From positions 35,984,501 to 36,048,500 of the forward strand of contig CM027377.1 of NCBI GenBank assembly GCA_015680905.1: a DNA stretch of 64,000 nt, read 5' to 3'. A program made the position numbers and the translations under genes. Under the pieces are notes generated by a model. It worked only from the letters and a program-made list of their open reading frames with translations. It ran no database searches and was not told the origin of the DNA. Positions 22,717 through 35,630 of this stretch are shown in pieces (positions within the stretch are counted from its first letter, which is position 1; every line of letters starts with the position of its first letter). Source of the stretch: Coptis chinensis. Taxonomy: Eukaryota > Streptophyta > Magnoliopsida > Ranunculales > Ranunculaceae.

Positions 22717-25373
22717 TGATTTCATGTTATTGTAAACGGTGCTTACAGTGCTGATGAGTATTAGTTGATTAAAATTCAACATCCTTATTAGGGTTTTGAA
22801 CTTCTCGCTATTTGGTGTAAATATATAATTTATCCAGGTCTTTTATACCTGAAAATCTGAAAAATGATTGTCTGCGAATGCCACTTTGAATTGGATGGCG
22901 ACATCAAAGTTAGAAGATATACGAAGTTGCTGTACTTTTTCTTTTTACCTCCTCGCCTGAAAGCTTGTAAACATTTTTCTCCCAGATTGTATTGCACATT
23001 TGCACGGAATTATAACTGAACATTTGGAAATACGGGAAAATCTTATCCGGGCCTCGGTTCTTTTTCCGAGGGATGTGGATTTTCATACTTGCGGGTAGAC
23101 CTTTTCCATTTAAACTTTTATGTGGTGCCTTGGTGTAAGCAGAACTGCTGAGAGTTACTCCGCTTCTTTACGACATCATTGATTTTCATTATCATCTCTG
23201 GAATTAGTACTGTATTTGGTGCAGTTGCAATTCTTCAATCGTTAAGTGAAGTGAGCTTCCTTAAATTTTATCTGTGTCACTTGTTCTACCATTTTACTTA
23301 TATCCATTCTGAGAAGCGGGGTTCGCACCAAAATTTTGCGCTTTCATTTCATTTCAAATGCTTTTGTCAAAAAAAAAAAAACTTTACCAGTCCTACCATT
23401 CAAGAGCCTGTTTCTCACTACCTTAGTTTGGCAGGACTTCCCATCAATAAGGTGAATTTGAATCTTCACAACAATGAAAATGAAAGTTCGAAATGAAACA
23501 AAATGGAGTTGGTGGTTGGTAGCTAGAATTAAAAAAAGAGATGGCATCTGATTCATGTGGTCCAATATGTCGACACATTGTTGGCCCCTAGCTATTGCTG
23601 TATAGAATAATCATATGAATAGCATAGATGCCAACAATAAAATTTACCCGTTCTTGTTTTAATTTTGCCGGAGGAAAGCAGCTCTATTTGGCCTCCTACG
23701 TCTCCATCTTGCTTGTCACTTAAAAAAGTTATTTATGGCCCGTCCGAGCATCAGAGTATTAAGTAGCAATTCTTTGCTGTGGAAATGTAGAATTGAGGAA
23801 TTGACGTACATCAGGAAATCTCCATGGAGAGAAAAGACTCGTACCAATAAATATTACCAATATGGATGCATTCTATTTCTAGTAGCCGATACATAAGCAG
23901 TATTATGGAGTACACAACACTACAAAGTGGACACGAAAATCAAGTATAGCATTAATGTGGATTACATCGTAGGCATAAGATTCTTTCATCTGGCTTGTTC
24001 ACCATTGTCGATATTGACTATGGTGATGATCTAATATCATAGAAGAAGTCAAGAAGATATTGTATAGACTCAGAAATCTTATTTATCAGCTTCCATTATG
24101 GAAGAGTTGTCCACAATTTTTTATATTACGAAGTTTCTGTAATATATCTGATCCATGCCAAGGTAAAGTCGCATGAGAATGACCATCAAAAGTTGCAGTT
24201 GCTGTGGAGGAAAAGAGAGTGACCTGCATCCTGAAGTTGATGCATGCTTCATACCCTGTTGCAAATGATCTGGTCTGACTTCAATTATGCTACCTCCTTA
24301 TAAGGGTAGCTCGCTAGCAGAACCAGAAAAATACTAAAACAGAACAGGAGAGGGACATTCGACACATTACCAACATAAAATGTCGGAAAAAGTAGTAAAA
24401 AAAACAGTAAGTCCATTTTAATCCCCCTTAAAATTTCAACTAAATACAGGTAGCAAATTTCAACAATCAGTGTTCTCTGTATACTAACAATGTTGCCAGC
24501 ATGTGGACAATAAAATCTCCTACAGGCTACAGCCAAGTCCAATACAGCTCAGAAAGGAGGGTGAACATCTTATGCACTTTCGTCGTCATACAGTAAAAAT
24601 AATCGGCACTCATTTCATTCTGCAAATGGTGAGACTACAAAAAAAAACCTAGTATGATACCTTGGCAGTTTTGGTTATTAACTGGGTTTAAAGTTTGAAC
24701 CTATTGGAGTATTGGACTGTGAAACCAACAAGCTAGTCTTCCATTGGTTTCTCAGACCAACTCTTCAAAACTTATGAAACCTCATGGAATAACCAAGACA
24801 GCATAAAAGCTGTTTCGCAGCGTATGTTCCATCTCCCCATATCTATACTTGTACTCTTGTAGAGCACTGATCAAGTTTTAACCAACTTCTAACAACACGT
24901 GAATATATGTTTAATGTGGTTGAATGCTATCATAGACCTTAACAGCGGAACATTTATATTCGAGCAGAACATTTATATTTGATCAACCAACAGTCAAGGA
25001 GCACTATGAAAGAATCATCAATTTATTTTTTACAAGTTCTAGGTGCTGCAGTAGTAACAACATAGTCAGCAAAACTAGTACAAAATAGCCTGTTCATGAG
25101 GAATAAAACAATTAGGAAAGAAAGCTTTATACATCTCTTCTTCATAGACAAAATGTCATTATTTGAAACAGACATGTAAATGTGTGAATACATTATATAT
25201 GCAATGTTATTTACGGAGAAGATGCAATTGGTCTTTCTGTTTGGCACTATAAATAGTAACATTGGCAATAAAACACCAGAAAGAATGAAATGGTATTTGT
25301 ACCTGTATGGTTTGAGACTTTGAAATAAATAGAATAGATAGCTAATCTTGCCCCCAAATTCTGATTAACAGAA
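22717..25373. other. Intergenic between two convergent genes
   Basis: This holds the 3' flanks of the F-box/Sel1 gene (+) and the F-box/LRR gene (-). AT-rich with candidate AATAAA-like signals. No further gene or transposon structure is recognised. Confidence 0.5.
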
Positions 25374-26788
25374 TCAAGTGACCATTTCAATGAATTTCTC
25401 CGATCCCCACTGCTTTGCAGTATCTGTAACCTTGCTTTCCTCAACTTGAATTCGTCTCAATCTTTTCGAATTCAGAATAAATACCTCAACACCCTCATCC
25501 CCTATAGTACTACAATGCATTATGTCCACATTCTCAAGAAACTTGCAGCTCTTATACATGGAAACTACTGCGAAGTTCGTGAGTTTTTTACATCCTCTTA
25601 ACTTAATATCAGTCAAATTCTTACAAGAAACTACCATTGAAACAAATTCCATATCAACCAACGTTTCATTATAAGACAAGTCCAACTTCTTGAGTCCCTT
25701 CAGGTTCTGCCCCAAAGTGGTTAACAATCCGGGTTCTCTCTCAACGACATCGCAGTTTATTAATGCCAATTCTTCTAGTGCAACACTCACTGTGGAACCA
25801 ATTGTCTTAAGGCCTTCACCTGTTACTAGACAACAACTTTGTAGCCTAAGACTTATAAGTCCCCTGATATTCTCTGCAACAGCTAATAGGTGATTGTTTT
25901 CAAGGTCTAAAGGCAATCGAAGGTCGAGTTTTTGAATATTCGATCTGCTTCGACTAATAAACTGATGAAGACCCTCTCTACTACCACCATCATAGAGTAA
26001 TAGTGAATTAAGAGAACTGCAATGTTCAGCTAATAGTAATAAAATTCTATCAACAATAGTCCTACAAGTTCTAATTTCCAATTCTTGTAGAGCTTTTAAA
26101 CACTTAATAAAGGATGTAAATGAATTACCATCTCCAATACCTTCACAGCTTCTCAATTCCAACCTTTTGAGCTTAGTGCAACTTCTCCACAACCAGCCCA
26201 AACCGCAATCGCGGACCCCAAGTCCTGATACACTAAGACACTCTAAAGGCAACTCCGATGGTTTATGTGAAACACTAGACACCCCCACTTCATATTCTTC
26301 ATCAAATTCCCCTGTTTCAACTCTGTTTTGAAACTTAGTAAAACAGAGTATTTTAAGAGAAGGGAAAGAAATAAGCCAAGAGAAAGAAAGAGGTAAAGAA
26401 CAAGAGATTGTAAGAGAAGTAAGATGTTTACAACAAGAAGATAGAGAAAGAAGAGCAGAGAAAGAAGCAGGGCCAGCTAAAAAACGAAGATGTCGAAGAT
26501 TTGGACAAGTTGAAGCAATACATATAAGAAGGTTATTGGAAATGAATAAAGGGTGGTCATTAGAATCAGAGACAAGAGTGAGAGAAGAAAGAGCAGGGTA
26601 GAGAGTGAGAAAGGAGGATAAAAAGGAATATAGATATTGTTAGGAGTAATTCTTAGAGAAATGGATGCCTTGCAAGTTCTGTAGAGGTGAAGCCAACGTT
26701 TACAAACAAGGGAAGTAGATGAAGATGAAGATGGTGGGAGGTGTTGCATGATTTCTTGAACAAGTTCATCACACAGCAAGTTGTCCAT
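25374..26788 (-). CDS. F-box/LRR protein (At5g07670/At5g51380-like) with one apparent frameshift
   Basis: Reading from 26,788 to the stop at 25,374, the product is about 470 aa with no intron. An N-terminal F-box (MDNLLCDELVQEIMQHLP ... SLVCKRW, residues 1-40) should bind SKP1 in an SCF ubiquitin ligase. The C-terminal two thirds are RNI-type leucine-rich repeats (for example LKRLELRSCEGIGDG, LISLRLQSCCLVTGEG, LTDIKLRGCKKLTNF) for substrate binding. After residue ~57 the frame shifts by one base: F-box codons run to about 26,626, and the downstream stretch FLSSFLTLYPALSSLTLVSD is in another frame, which then stays open to the end. The shift falls at an A5/T5 run (26,620-26,624), so either a sequencing or assembly slip or a recent inactivating indel. 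The LRR part is otherwise intact, which favours a real gene. Confidence 0.8.
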
Positions 26789-27204
26789 CTCCTTGAAGCT
26801 CTACACACACACACACACAGAGCAAGAGAGGTGTTATTGTGTTATGTGAATAAGAAGAAGAACACAAAACTTGTTGTACACCATTGAATGATATGCTGTG
26901 ATCAAAAAGTGTTGACAAGAACCAAGTGGCGAGGCCAGTGTTTTTTGTGTTTGGTTTGTTTTGTTTTGTTTTGTTTTGTGTATTCTGTCAGCATTTATCA
27001 GGTAGCTTAGTTGTGTTGTTGGTGTCTCTTCAATAAGACTTTTGTACGTTTACTAAGCTTTGAGAAATGCTAATAAGCAATCTACTTGTTCAAGAGTTTC
27101 ACCAACTCCATGGACGAAAATGTTGCGATTTTATATACACATATCATCTAATTTTTTTTATTTCATTTTTTTTTCATTTTTCGATTGACCCTCAATTATA
27201 TCTG
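26789..27204. promoter_or_regulatory. Upstream region of the F-box/LRR gene
   Basis: About 400 bp between the gene start (- strand) and the Tat-type retrotransposon. It holds a short (AC)n run at about 26,802-26,818 in the presumed 5' UTR and a TTTTG repeat near 26,955. No TATA box could be assigned with confidence. Confidence 0.4.
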
Positions 27205-27209
27205 ACTAT

Positions 27210-27581
27210 TGTCGTGGGGAAATATTGGGTCACTCCAAACCTGAAATATGGCGATATATCGTTAATTGTTAAATAAGTTTGTCATTATAGGTAGAAGGCA
27301 GAAAAAGAAAGGAAGAAGAAAATGGACACGTGGCAAGAGTTGATTGGTCAAAAATGTTCTGAAAGTACTATAAATAGACTGGAAAAGAAGAGATTGATTC
27401 ATTCAAAATCATTACACAAAATCATTTGTAACGAATGAGAGCAGAGAAAGAGAGTGAGGAAATTGTAACCGCCATTGTTACTCCTTAATAAAACTTTGTT
27501 TCCAGCTCAATTCAGTCTTCATTTTCTCATCTTTAGTTTCATCGTTCTTATAAATCGTAAGTGATTAATCTGATCACTACA
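27210..27581 (+). repeat. 5' LTR of the Tat-type element
   Basis: 372 bp, TGTCGTGGGG ... ACTACA. It contains a TATAAATAG box near 27,370 and an AATAAAAC signal near 27,488, and pairs with 39,189-39,566. Confidence 0.9.
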
Positions 27582-27582
27582 T

Positions 27583-27596
27583 TGGCGCCGTCTGGG
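27583..27596 (+). other. Primer-binding site
   Basis: TGGCGCCGTCTGGG one base after the 5' LTR, the TGGCGCC-type site used by Tat/Athila-like elements. Confidence 0.8.
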
Positions 27597-27743
27597 TTCA
27601 AAGACAAAGATCGAGTGTTTGATTTTCGTTTTCTTTTTCTTTGATCGAATCCATTAATTGAAGTCTTGGTGAGGAAAAGAAATGGGTGTTTTCAAGAAAG
27701 AGCATTCTTTTCTTGGGTTCTTTGGTTAGAGAGAGTAATCAAG

Positions 27744-29150
27744 ATGCCTCCAAAGCGTGCTACAACAAGTAAGGCAATGATGGTGAATGAGGGAAGCACT
27801 TCTCAGGCTATATCTAAGAATGAGGAGCGAAGAACTCGAAGATCAACAAATAGGATGATAGAAGAAGCATAGGAAATGCAAGAGAAAGAAGTGTCTTTAA
27901 AAGATTTGTTGAGAAGGATGAATGAATTAGAAAAGCAGAATCAGATGTTAATGGCTGAGAATAAATTGATAATGGAAGAGAAGGAGAAGCGTGCTGAAGA
28001 CGCTATGTATGAGAAGGATGATGAGGAATCGAGTTCAGGAACTCCAATAGTGAGAAAGAGCCATCTCGAGGAGAGGAAAAGGAGTCATATCGAGGAAGTG
28101 CAATCTGTAGCGAGAACAACTCTGAAAGAGGTGAATGAAGAAGAAAACAAAGCCTTAGTCACGAAGGAGATGGTGCAAGAAATGATGCAAAAGCAGTTAG
28201 GAAAACAGTTGTTGGAAAAAGTCTCGACATCGATAAGAAAGTTGGCAGATGATGTCAGTAGAAACCCATTAAGAAAGGAGATAGAGAGGGCCTCGTTACC
28301 TCCGAAGTTCAAAAATCCAAAATTGAGCCAATATGAAGGAGCTACGGACCCCATAGACCATCTGTTTAGTTATCGACATCAGTTCTCGATATATCAGGGC
28401 ACCGAATATTGGGATAATGTCTTATGTCGGTCTTTTTCATCAAGCTTGAAAGGAAAAGCATTGAAGTGGTTTTGCACAATTCCAGAAGGATCCATTTCAT
28501 GTTTCAGAAAGATTGAAGAAAGGTTCCTCACTAATTATGGTCACCAGAGGGTGAAGCCAAAGCAAGTGTTAGCTTTATTCCAGTTGAAGCAAGCAAAGAA
28601 GGAGTCATTAAAAGATTTTCTAACAAAATTCAAGGCTGAAACACAGTCGGTGGAAAGGTTGGATGAGTCAGAGATGACAACGATCATAGCTTTTCAGGCG
28701 GGGGTAATCCCAGGATCTTATATGCATAAGTATCTGTTGAGGAAAGAAGTGAAAACTTTATAAGAGTTGTATGATAAGGTGGATAGAGATATCATAGTAG
28801 AAGAAGGGTTAAGAATCGCCACGGTGCAAGTGGTGTTGCAAGTCACCGATACGGGGAAAAAAGAGAAAGATAGTAATGATCGATATAAGAATCGAGACTC
28901 CTCGAGGTCAGATAAGAAAAGACCTCAGGAGCATTATACAAATCGAGATAATCAGTCTCAACAACGAAGAAAATATGACAGAACATTGAAAGAGGAGCTT
29001 GATCCTAGTAATTTCATAGCTCTAAATTACACGGCAAAAGATATTTTGCGGCGAATAGCAAAGGAAGATTTTGTGGTATGGCCGAAGTACATTCTTAGAG
29101 AAATGAAAGGAAAACCATATTGTCAATTTCAAATAGGTGTCTCCAGTTAT
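27744..29150 (+). pseudogene. gag region of the Tat-type element
   Basis: A charged coiled-coil-like N-terminal part rich in Glu/Lys is followed by a retrotransposon gag domain (about 28,300-28,760, including a WFCTIP motif). The C-terminal part is basic and Gln/Arg/Ser-rich. It is a fossil and not intact. Confidence 0.8.
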
Positions 29151-29407
29151 TAAAGGAGATAGACAAGCTTATGAAAGATGGGAAACTAAGAGAATTTTGT
29201 GCCGATGTTAGACCTGCAGAAATAGCAACCATAAGAGAAAAGCTATTGGGCGTAATAAACATGATTTACAAGGGAGAAATTCCTCAGAAAAAGATTGTTC
29301 GAGACAAGATAAGGAAGATCTCGACGGTAAAAGAAGTTCTCGAGGTTAATATCGAGCCAGTGCCAGTAAGTCAGCAGTTGATATCTTCTAGCATTCCTTG
29401 AGCAATC

Positions 29408-29710
29408 ATGTTTGTACCAGAGGATTTGTCTAAGGTAATGTTGCCACATGATAATGCATTGCTAATCACTCTGCGTATTTCGGGCTATGATGTGCAAAAA
29501 ATATTGGTAGATTGTGGAAGTTCAGTTAATATTTTATTTTGGAAAGCATTCAAAGGAGTTGGTCTCGATGAGACGCATTTAAAACCACCAAAGTTCAATT
29601 TATATGGTTTTAATGGAACTTCTACCAAACCTGCTGGGGAGATAAAATTGTCAGTTCGAGCTGGGCCTCAAACGGTAATGATGAAGTTCCTAGTCATCAA
29701 GCACTAATCT
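29408..29710 (+). pseudogene. Protease region of the Tat-type element
   Basis: A retropepsin-like segment with the VDCGSSVNI active-site motif (near 29,510), a DSGSS variant common in this lineage. Fossil. Confidence 0.75.
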
Positions 29711-30125
29711 AATCACAATGCAATATTGGGGAGGTAATGGATACATAAAATGAGGGCTGTACCTAGTATATTTTATCAAGTACTCAGATTCCCAACTGTA
29801 TATGGATTGCACGAGATTAGAGGGGATCAATCAGAATCAGAAAAGTGTAATTTCGTTACAGTAAAGGGAATGATAAAGGAGAAAAGCCAAGACACCGGGG
29901 GAGTCTTAGAAAGCTTTGCTTAGCAATTACAGCAAACTTTGTCTGCCAATACTAACATACAGATACAGGAGCAGGTAAAGTTCACTCAGGAGATGAATAA
30001 GCATGAGGAACCACTATGGGAAAAGAAAACCATAGAAACAGTGGATAAGATTAATATTGGTAAAGGAAAAGGTGAAATACATACGTTCATCGATCATGAA
30101 TTAATTTGAAGATATAAGAAAAGAT

Positions 30126-31378
30126 TTGATAGTGTTTTTGGAAGAGAATCAAGATGTTTTTGCGTGGTCGATGTCGGATCTCACCTGTATCGATCCAGAA
30201 GTATGTTCGCATAAACTGAATATGGAGGAAAATGCAACGCCAATACATCAGAAGCATAGAAAAGTAAGGCCAATGTATGAAGATGCAGTCCAAGTGGAGA
30301 TACAGAAGATGTTAGATAATGACATCATTAGAGAAGTTGAGCATTCTGAATGGGTAGCAAACATAGTGGTAGTACCCAAGAAAGATGGTAGGGTCAGAAT
30401 TTGTGTCGACTTTACTGATGTAAATAAAAAGTGTCCAAAGGATCATTATCCCATGCCTAGAATTGATGAATTAGTTGACCGAACGGCTGGTTTTGAGTTG
30501 ATCAGTTTTTGTGATGGTTATTCAGGATATTTTCAGATTTTAATGGTTGTGTTAGACCAGTTAAAAACGGCGTTCTTGGTTAATGGTGGAATATACTGTT
30601 TCATCAGAATGCCATTTAGATTGAAAAATGCAGGGGCTACTTGCCAAAGACTAAAATATTCAAGAAACTCATCAAACGCATTGTCGAGGTCTATATCGAT
30701 GATATGGTCATCAAGTCTATGAAAGTTGGAGATCATGTAGGGGACCTCGACACCGTGTTTAGAATTTTGAGAGAGTTTAATATGAAGTTTAATCCAGAAA
30801 AGTGTACTTTTGGGGTCAGTTCTGGCAAGTTTTTGGGATACATAGTCATGAAGAGAGGAATTAATGCTAATCCTGAACAAATACGAGCGCTTTAACAAAT
30901 GTCATCACCTACAACTCGAAAGCAAATACAAAGGCTGACTGGGAGAATAGCGGCGCTCAATAGATTCATCTCCAGAACTTCTGATCGTTGTAAGCCACTT
31001 TTTAAATTGCTTAAAAAGAATGTCAAGTTCTGTTGGAATAAGGAGTGTGAAGACGCATTTTCTGAATTAAATAAATATTTGCAAGAAATGCCAACTCTAA
31101 CAAAGCCAGATGAGGGAGAAAATTTGCTTCTTTATTTAGTTGTATCAGATTTTGCTATAAGCTCTGTCCTCGTGAAGGTGGAAAATGGTTTGGAAAGGCT
31201 ATTGTATTTTCAAAGTAAAACGATGCTCGAGGCCGAGACTCGATATTCGATGATAGAAAAGTATGTCTTGGCACTTTTATTTTCATCTCAAAGATTAAAG
31301 CCTTATTTTCATGCACATTCGGTGATAGTGATGACGAATCTACCATTAAAGCATACGTACTCTAGCAAAAACTGCTAA
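30126..31378 (+). pseudogene. Reverse transcriptase and first RNase H region
   Basis: RT motifs VPKKDGRVRICVDF, CDGYSGYFQI and the YIDDM catalytic box (near 30,690) are followed by the gypsy-type RNase H region (to about 31,375). Fossil and not intact. Confidence 0.85.
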
Positions 31379-31599
31379 ATCAAGAAGGATGTCTAAGTGG
31401 TCGGTACTAATAAATGAATTCAGAGTCGAGTATCGTAACCGCGTATCGGAAAAGAGTCAGGTACTAGCCGACTTCCTGGCTGATTTTCCATCTGAAGATG
31501 CTAGTTGGGGCATGGAAGAAGAAGAGTTCGCAATGCTGTAAGAGCATGATGATGTTGTCGATACAGATGATCCATGGGCCGGAACAAATGGTTGGAGAC

Positions 31600-31920
31600 T
31601 ATTTGTCGATGGATCTTCTGGAGGAAAAAGGTGTGGCATTGGAGTGGTGTTGGTTACTTCTGAAAATCAAAGAATCGAGGCTCCAATAACATTGGGTTTC
31701 CATGCATCGAACAATGATGCTGAATATGAGGCTTTGATAGCTGGTCTCGAGATGGCTAAGTCTCTCAATATAAAGGAGTTATCGATTTTTAGCGACTCGA
31801 TGCTCGTGGTCAGCCATATTAATAGGGGATACTCAGCAAAATGTGAAAATATGGTCGATTACTTGAATTTTATAAAATCCAAGTTGAAGAACTTCAGTAA
31901 AATAAGATTGTAGCATCTCA
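31600..31920 (+). pseudogene. Second (archaeal-type) RNase H region
   Basis: NNDAEYEALIAGLEMAKSL and SIFSDSMLVVSHINRGY are typical of the additional aRNH domain acquired by Tat elements, placed between the first RNase H and the integrase. Fossil. Confidence 0.8.
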
Positions 31921-32149
31921 ATAGGAATGAGAATCGGCATGCGGATGCTTTAGCATATGTGGCAGCGATGCTAGAAAACACAGAAGGTCGTACTTTACAT
32001 ATCGGCGTTCAAGAGAAGCCGAGCATCGACATTGAAAGATTAACAGTTATGGAAATTGATACACTGGGGGAGTCATGGATGGAAGCATATACTTCATATT
32101 TGGCTAATGGGAAAGTAGTGGAGGACAAAAATGAGGCCAGAAGAATCAA

Positions 32150-33290
32150 GTCGAGCGCCCAAAGGTATGTATTGATTGATAATGAATTGTATCAAAAGAA
32201 TCCTGGAGGTCCACATTTAAAATACATATCGTCTGAGGAAGCGCAGCTAATCATTACTGAACTTCACGAAGGTGAATGTGGAAACCATTCAGCTGGTAGA
32301 TCATTGGCCAATAAAATAACAAGACAAGGATATTTTTGGTCTCAAATGCGAAAGGATTGTCTTTGATATGCAAAAAAGTGTGTGCAGTGCCAAATTCATG
32401 GGAAGGCCATACATGTCCCAGCTGAAGAGTTACATTGTGTTTCAAACCCATGACCTTTTGCTCTATGGGGTATGGATATTGTCAGTCCGCTTACACCAGG
32501 GAGGGACAAAAGAAGGTTTATATTGGCAGTCACAGATTATTTTACAAAATAGGTAGAAGCCATAGCTCTACAACATATCAAAGAAAAGGATGTCATAAAT
32601 TTCCTTTTCGAACTAGTCATATGTCGATATGGGTTAATGGTCCGCAGTTCGAAGGAGGGAAGGTGAAAGCTTTCTTGGAATCTTACAAGGTTAAGCATTT
32701 CACATCTGCGCCATACTATGCTCAAGGTAACGGGCAGGCAAAGGCAACAAATAAGACTATTACAGATAATATCAAGAATAAATTAGAAGACAAGAAGGGA
32801 TTATGGGTGGATGAGCTAAATAGTGTTTTATGGGCTTATTGAACAACACCTCGAACAGCCACAGGTGAATCACCTTTTACTTTGGCTTATGGTATGGAGG
32901 TAGTAACTCCATTAGAAATGGTGGTATCGACATCCAGAATAAAGATGATAAAGAATGGTCAGAATAATGAGAGAATGGCTTCAAAAGTTCTTAATCTCGA
33001 GGAAACAAGGGATCAAGCAAGGCTAAAGCTCAACACCTATCATAGGCAGCTTAGAAAAGCTTTCAATAAAAAAGTAAGAGAAAGGCATTTTCAGGAAGGA
33101 GATTTGGTCCTGAAAGTGGTTACTCAAGCTACTAAAGAAAAAGGGGCTGACAAACTAGCAGCAAGCTGGGAGGGGCCTTACATCATTCACAAAGTCGGGA
33201 TCAATGGAGCTTACTACTTAATAACGGCTGAAGGTGTAATATTACCAAAGCCTCAAAATGTAAGCAATTTGAAAACATTTTATCAATAAA
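32150..33290 (+). pseudogene. Integrase region of the Tat-type element
   Basis: An HHCC-type zinc-binding part (about 32,260-32,400) is followed by the catalytic-core region with NGPQFEG and SAPYYAQGNGQ (about 32,630-32,760), then a C-terminal part with WEGPYIIHKV (near 33,170). Fossil and not intact. Confidence 0.85.
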
Positions 33291-33429
33291 GAATATTTCC
33301 AGTATCATGATGTAATTTTTTGTTATCAAGGCCATACGATCAATAAAGATATTATCATTCTCGAAATCAATGTTGATACGTGTATAACAAATATTTGTAT
33401 CTCTAGAATTATATGATTGATAATAGGTC

Positions 33430-33830
33430 AAGCAAAATCCTGGTGATCTGTAGATCCTAATCTCGATACTAGGTCAATAAAATCCTGTTCTTGGCAGAAA
33501 TGCGAGTTCAGGTCAATAAAATCCAGTTCTTGGCAAAAATGTCAAGTTCAGGTAAAAAAATCCTGGTGATCTGTAGATCCTCATCTCGATACCAGGTCAA
33601 TAAAATCTTGTTCTTGGCAGAAATGCGAGTTCAGGTCAATAAAATCCAGTTCTTGGCAGAAATGTCAAATTTGGGTAAAAAAATCCTGGTGATATGTAGA
33701 TCCTCATCTCGATACCGGGTCAATAAAATCCAGTTCTTGGCAGAAATATCAAGTTCGGGTCAATTAATCCTGATGATCTGAAGATCCTCATTTCGATATC
33801 AGATCAATAAAATCATGTTCTTGGTAGCAA
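33430..33830 (+). repeat. Tandem array 1 in the element's 3' region
   Basis: About three copies of a ~125 bp unit built of GGTCAATAAAATCC, TTCTTGGCAGAAATG and GATCTGTAGATCCT blocks, immediately after the integrase region. Confidence 0.8.
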
Positions 33831-34103
33831 TGCGAGGGCAGAATATATGGAATAGGTAATGTCGAGGTATCGACACCAGAAGGCGAAGGAAGTAAGGTAT
33901 GTTTTTATAAATAATATTTTGCTACATTGATGATATCGAGTGTCGAATGTTGACATCATTTTTTTTTAAGCACAGAAGCTAGTATTAATAATTAAGGAAG
34001 ATGGTATCAAGGATAGTCCAATAAGATTTCATTAAAAGGGAAAAGGGGAGGCTAAGCAGCCTATTACAGGTTGTAGTAAAAGCTTAAAATATAGGAAATA
34101 AGG

Positions 34104-34532
34104 CTAATCTTCATCTTCACCGTTTTCAGCATCTTCGTCTTCATCGTCATCTTCATCATCACCATCTTCACCATCATCTTCATCAGTATAAATACTAGGA
34201 TTTTCTTCATCATCAACATCGTTAATTTTGGCGGAGTCATTGCAGTGTGGATCTTTCATCCATTCATCGGTATATTCATTTCCATTTTCTTCTTCTTCAG
34301 TTTCTGTTTCTGTGTTCTCTTTTTCTTCATTACCTTCTTTTTCTAAATGCACTTCATCATTAGAAAGATCGGTGGTATGACAATCAGACCAGTGGTCTGG
34401 AGGAGAATCAGTGGGTAAAACCATATAAATAGCCACAATAACGAGGAAGATAGAGGTATAAGTCATGCTTTTTTTAGAAAATGAGTAAGGAGTTTGGAAG
34501 AAGGAGATTGAAAGATATACGTTAAAATGCAA
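34104..34532 (-). CDS. Antisense acidic ORF with a hydrophobic N-terminal segment
   Basis: An open frame of 142 aa on the strand opposite pol, within the Tat-type element. Residues about 25-40 are hydrophobic (SIFLVIVAIYMVL), followed by a linker and a very acidic Asp/Glu tail covering about the last 80 residues. I recognise no family. It may be part of the antisense coding capacity known for Tat relatives, or a low-complexity chance ORF generated by GAA/GAT repeats. Confidence 0.4.
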   Translation of the reverse strand: MHFNVYLSISFFQTPYSFSKKSMTYTSIFLVIVAIYMVLPTDSPPDHWSDCHTTDLSNDEVHLEKEGNEEKENTETETEEEENGNEYTDEWMKDPHCNDSAKINDVDDEENPSIYTDEDDGEDGDDEDDDEDEDAENGEDED

Positions 34533-34837
34533 AGTTGTAAAGGGTTTTTATAAGAGAAATAATAGGTAGGAAAAAGTTTTGTTTAATGATGATTTGATAA
34601 GAAAAAGAGAAGTACTAATGGTAGATGAGCATGAAAACGAGGAAGGGGTACGAAAAAGCTGTTTTCTTCGTTGTATGTGTGCGGGATAGTCAGAGGTTTG
34701 AAGGATGTTTGTGTAAGTTTTTAATAACATGGTTTAGTACAATCAGTATTGGTTTTTGAGCCTGTACTTTGTTGGTCAAAAGAATATTTATTGGCTATAT
34801 TAAATGCATAGCAAAGAATAATAAAATATTATGTATT

Positions 34838-35630
34838 AAGTATCGATACTACTTTTGGTGGGAGTGGTATCGAAACTCGTTTTAAAATTTAAGTATATAA
34901 GAAGTATCGATACTATTTTTAGTGGGAGTGGTATCGAAACTCGTTTTAAAATTTAAGTATATAAGAATTATCGATACTACTTTTAGTGGGAGTGGTATCG
35001 AAACTCGTTTTAAAATTTAAGTATATAAAAATTATCGATACTATTTTTAGTGGGAGTGGTATCGAAACTCGTTTTAAAATTTAAGTATATGAGAAGTATC
35101 GATACTATTTTTAGTGGGAGTGGTATCGAAACTCGTTTTAAAATTTAAGTATATGATAAGTATCGATACTACTTTTAGTGGGAGTGGTATCGAAACTCAT
35201 TTTAAAATTTAAGTATATAAGAAGTATCGATACTACTTTTAGTGGGAGTGGTATCGAAACTCGTTTTAAAATTTAAGTATATGATAAGTATCGATACTAC
35301 TTTTAGTGGGAGTGGTATCAAAACTCGTTTTAAAATTTAAGTATATAAAAAGTATTGATACTACTTTTAGTGGGAGTGGTATCGAAACTTGTTTTAAAAT
35401 TTAAGTATATGATAGGTATTGATACTACTTTTAGTGGGAGTGGTATCGAAACTCGTTTTAAAATTTAAGTATATAAGAAGTATCGATACTACTTTTAGTG
35501 GGAGTGGTATCCAAGCTTGTTTTAAAATTTAAGTATATGATAGGTATCGATACTACTTTTAGTGGGAGTGGTATCAAAACTCGTTTTAAAATCAATATAC
35601 ATGTTATATAAGTATCGATATTTTTTCATA
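34838..35630 (+). repeat. Tandem array 2: about 12 units of ~62 bp
   Basis: Each unit contains TATCGATACTACTTTTAGTG, then GGAGTGGTATCGAAACTCG and TTTTAAAATTTAAGTATAT. The units are highly alike, with a last partial copy near 35,610. This is an amplified 3'-region repeat of the kind described for Retand elements. Confidence 0.9.

Noticed and set aside
28085-33431. Several - strand ORFs opposite the Tat-type gag-pol
   Set aside because: Mirror frames of the coding strand with no independent features.
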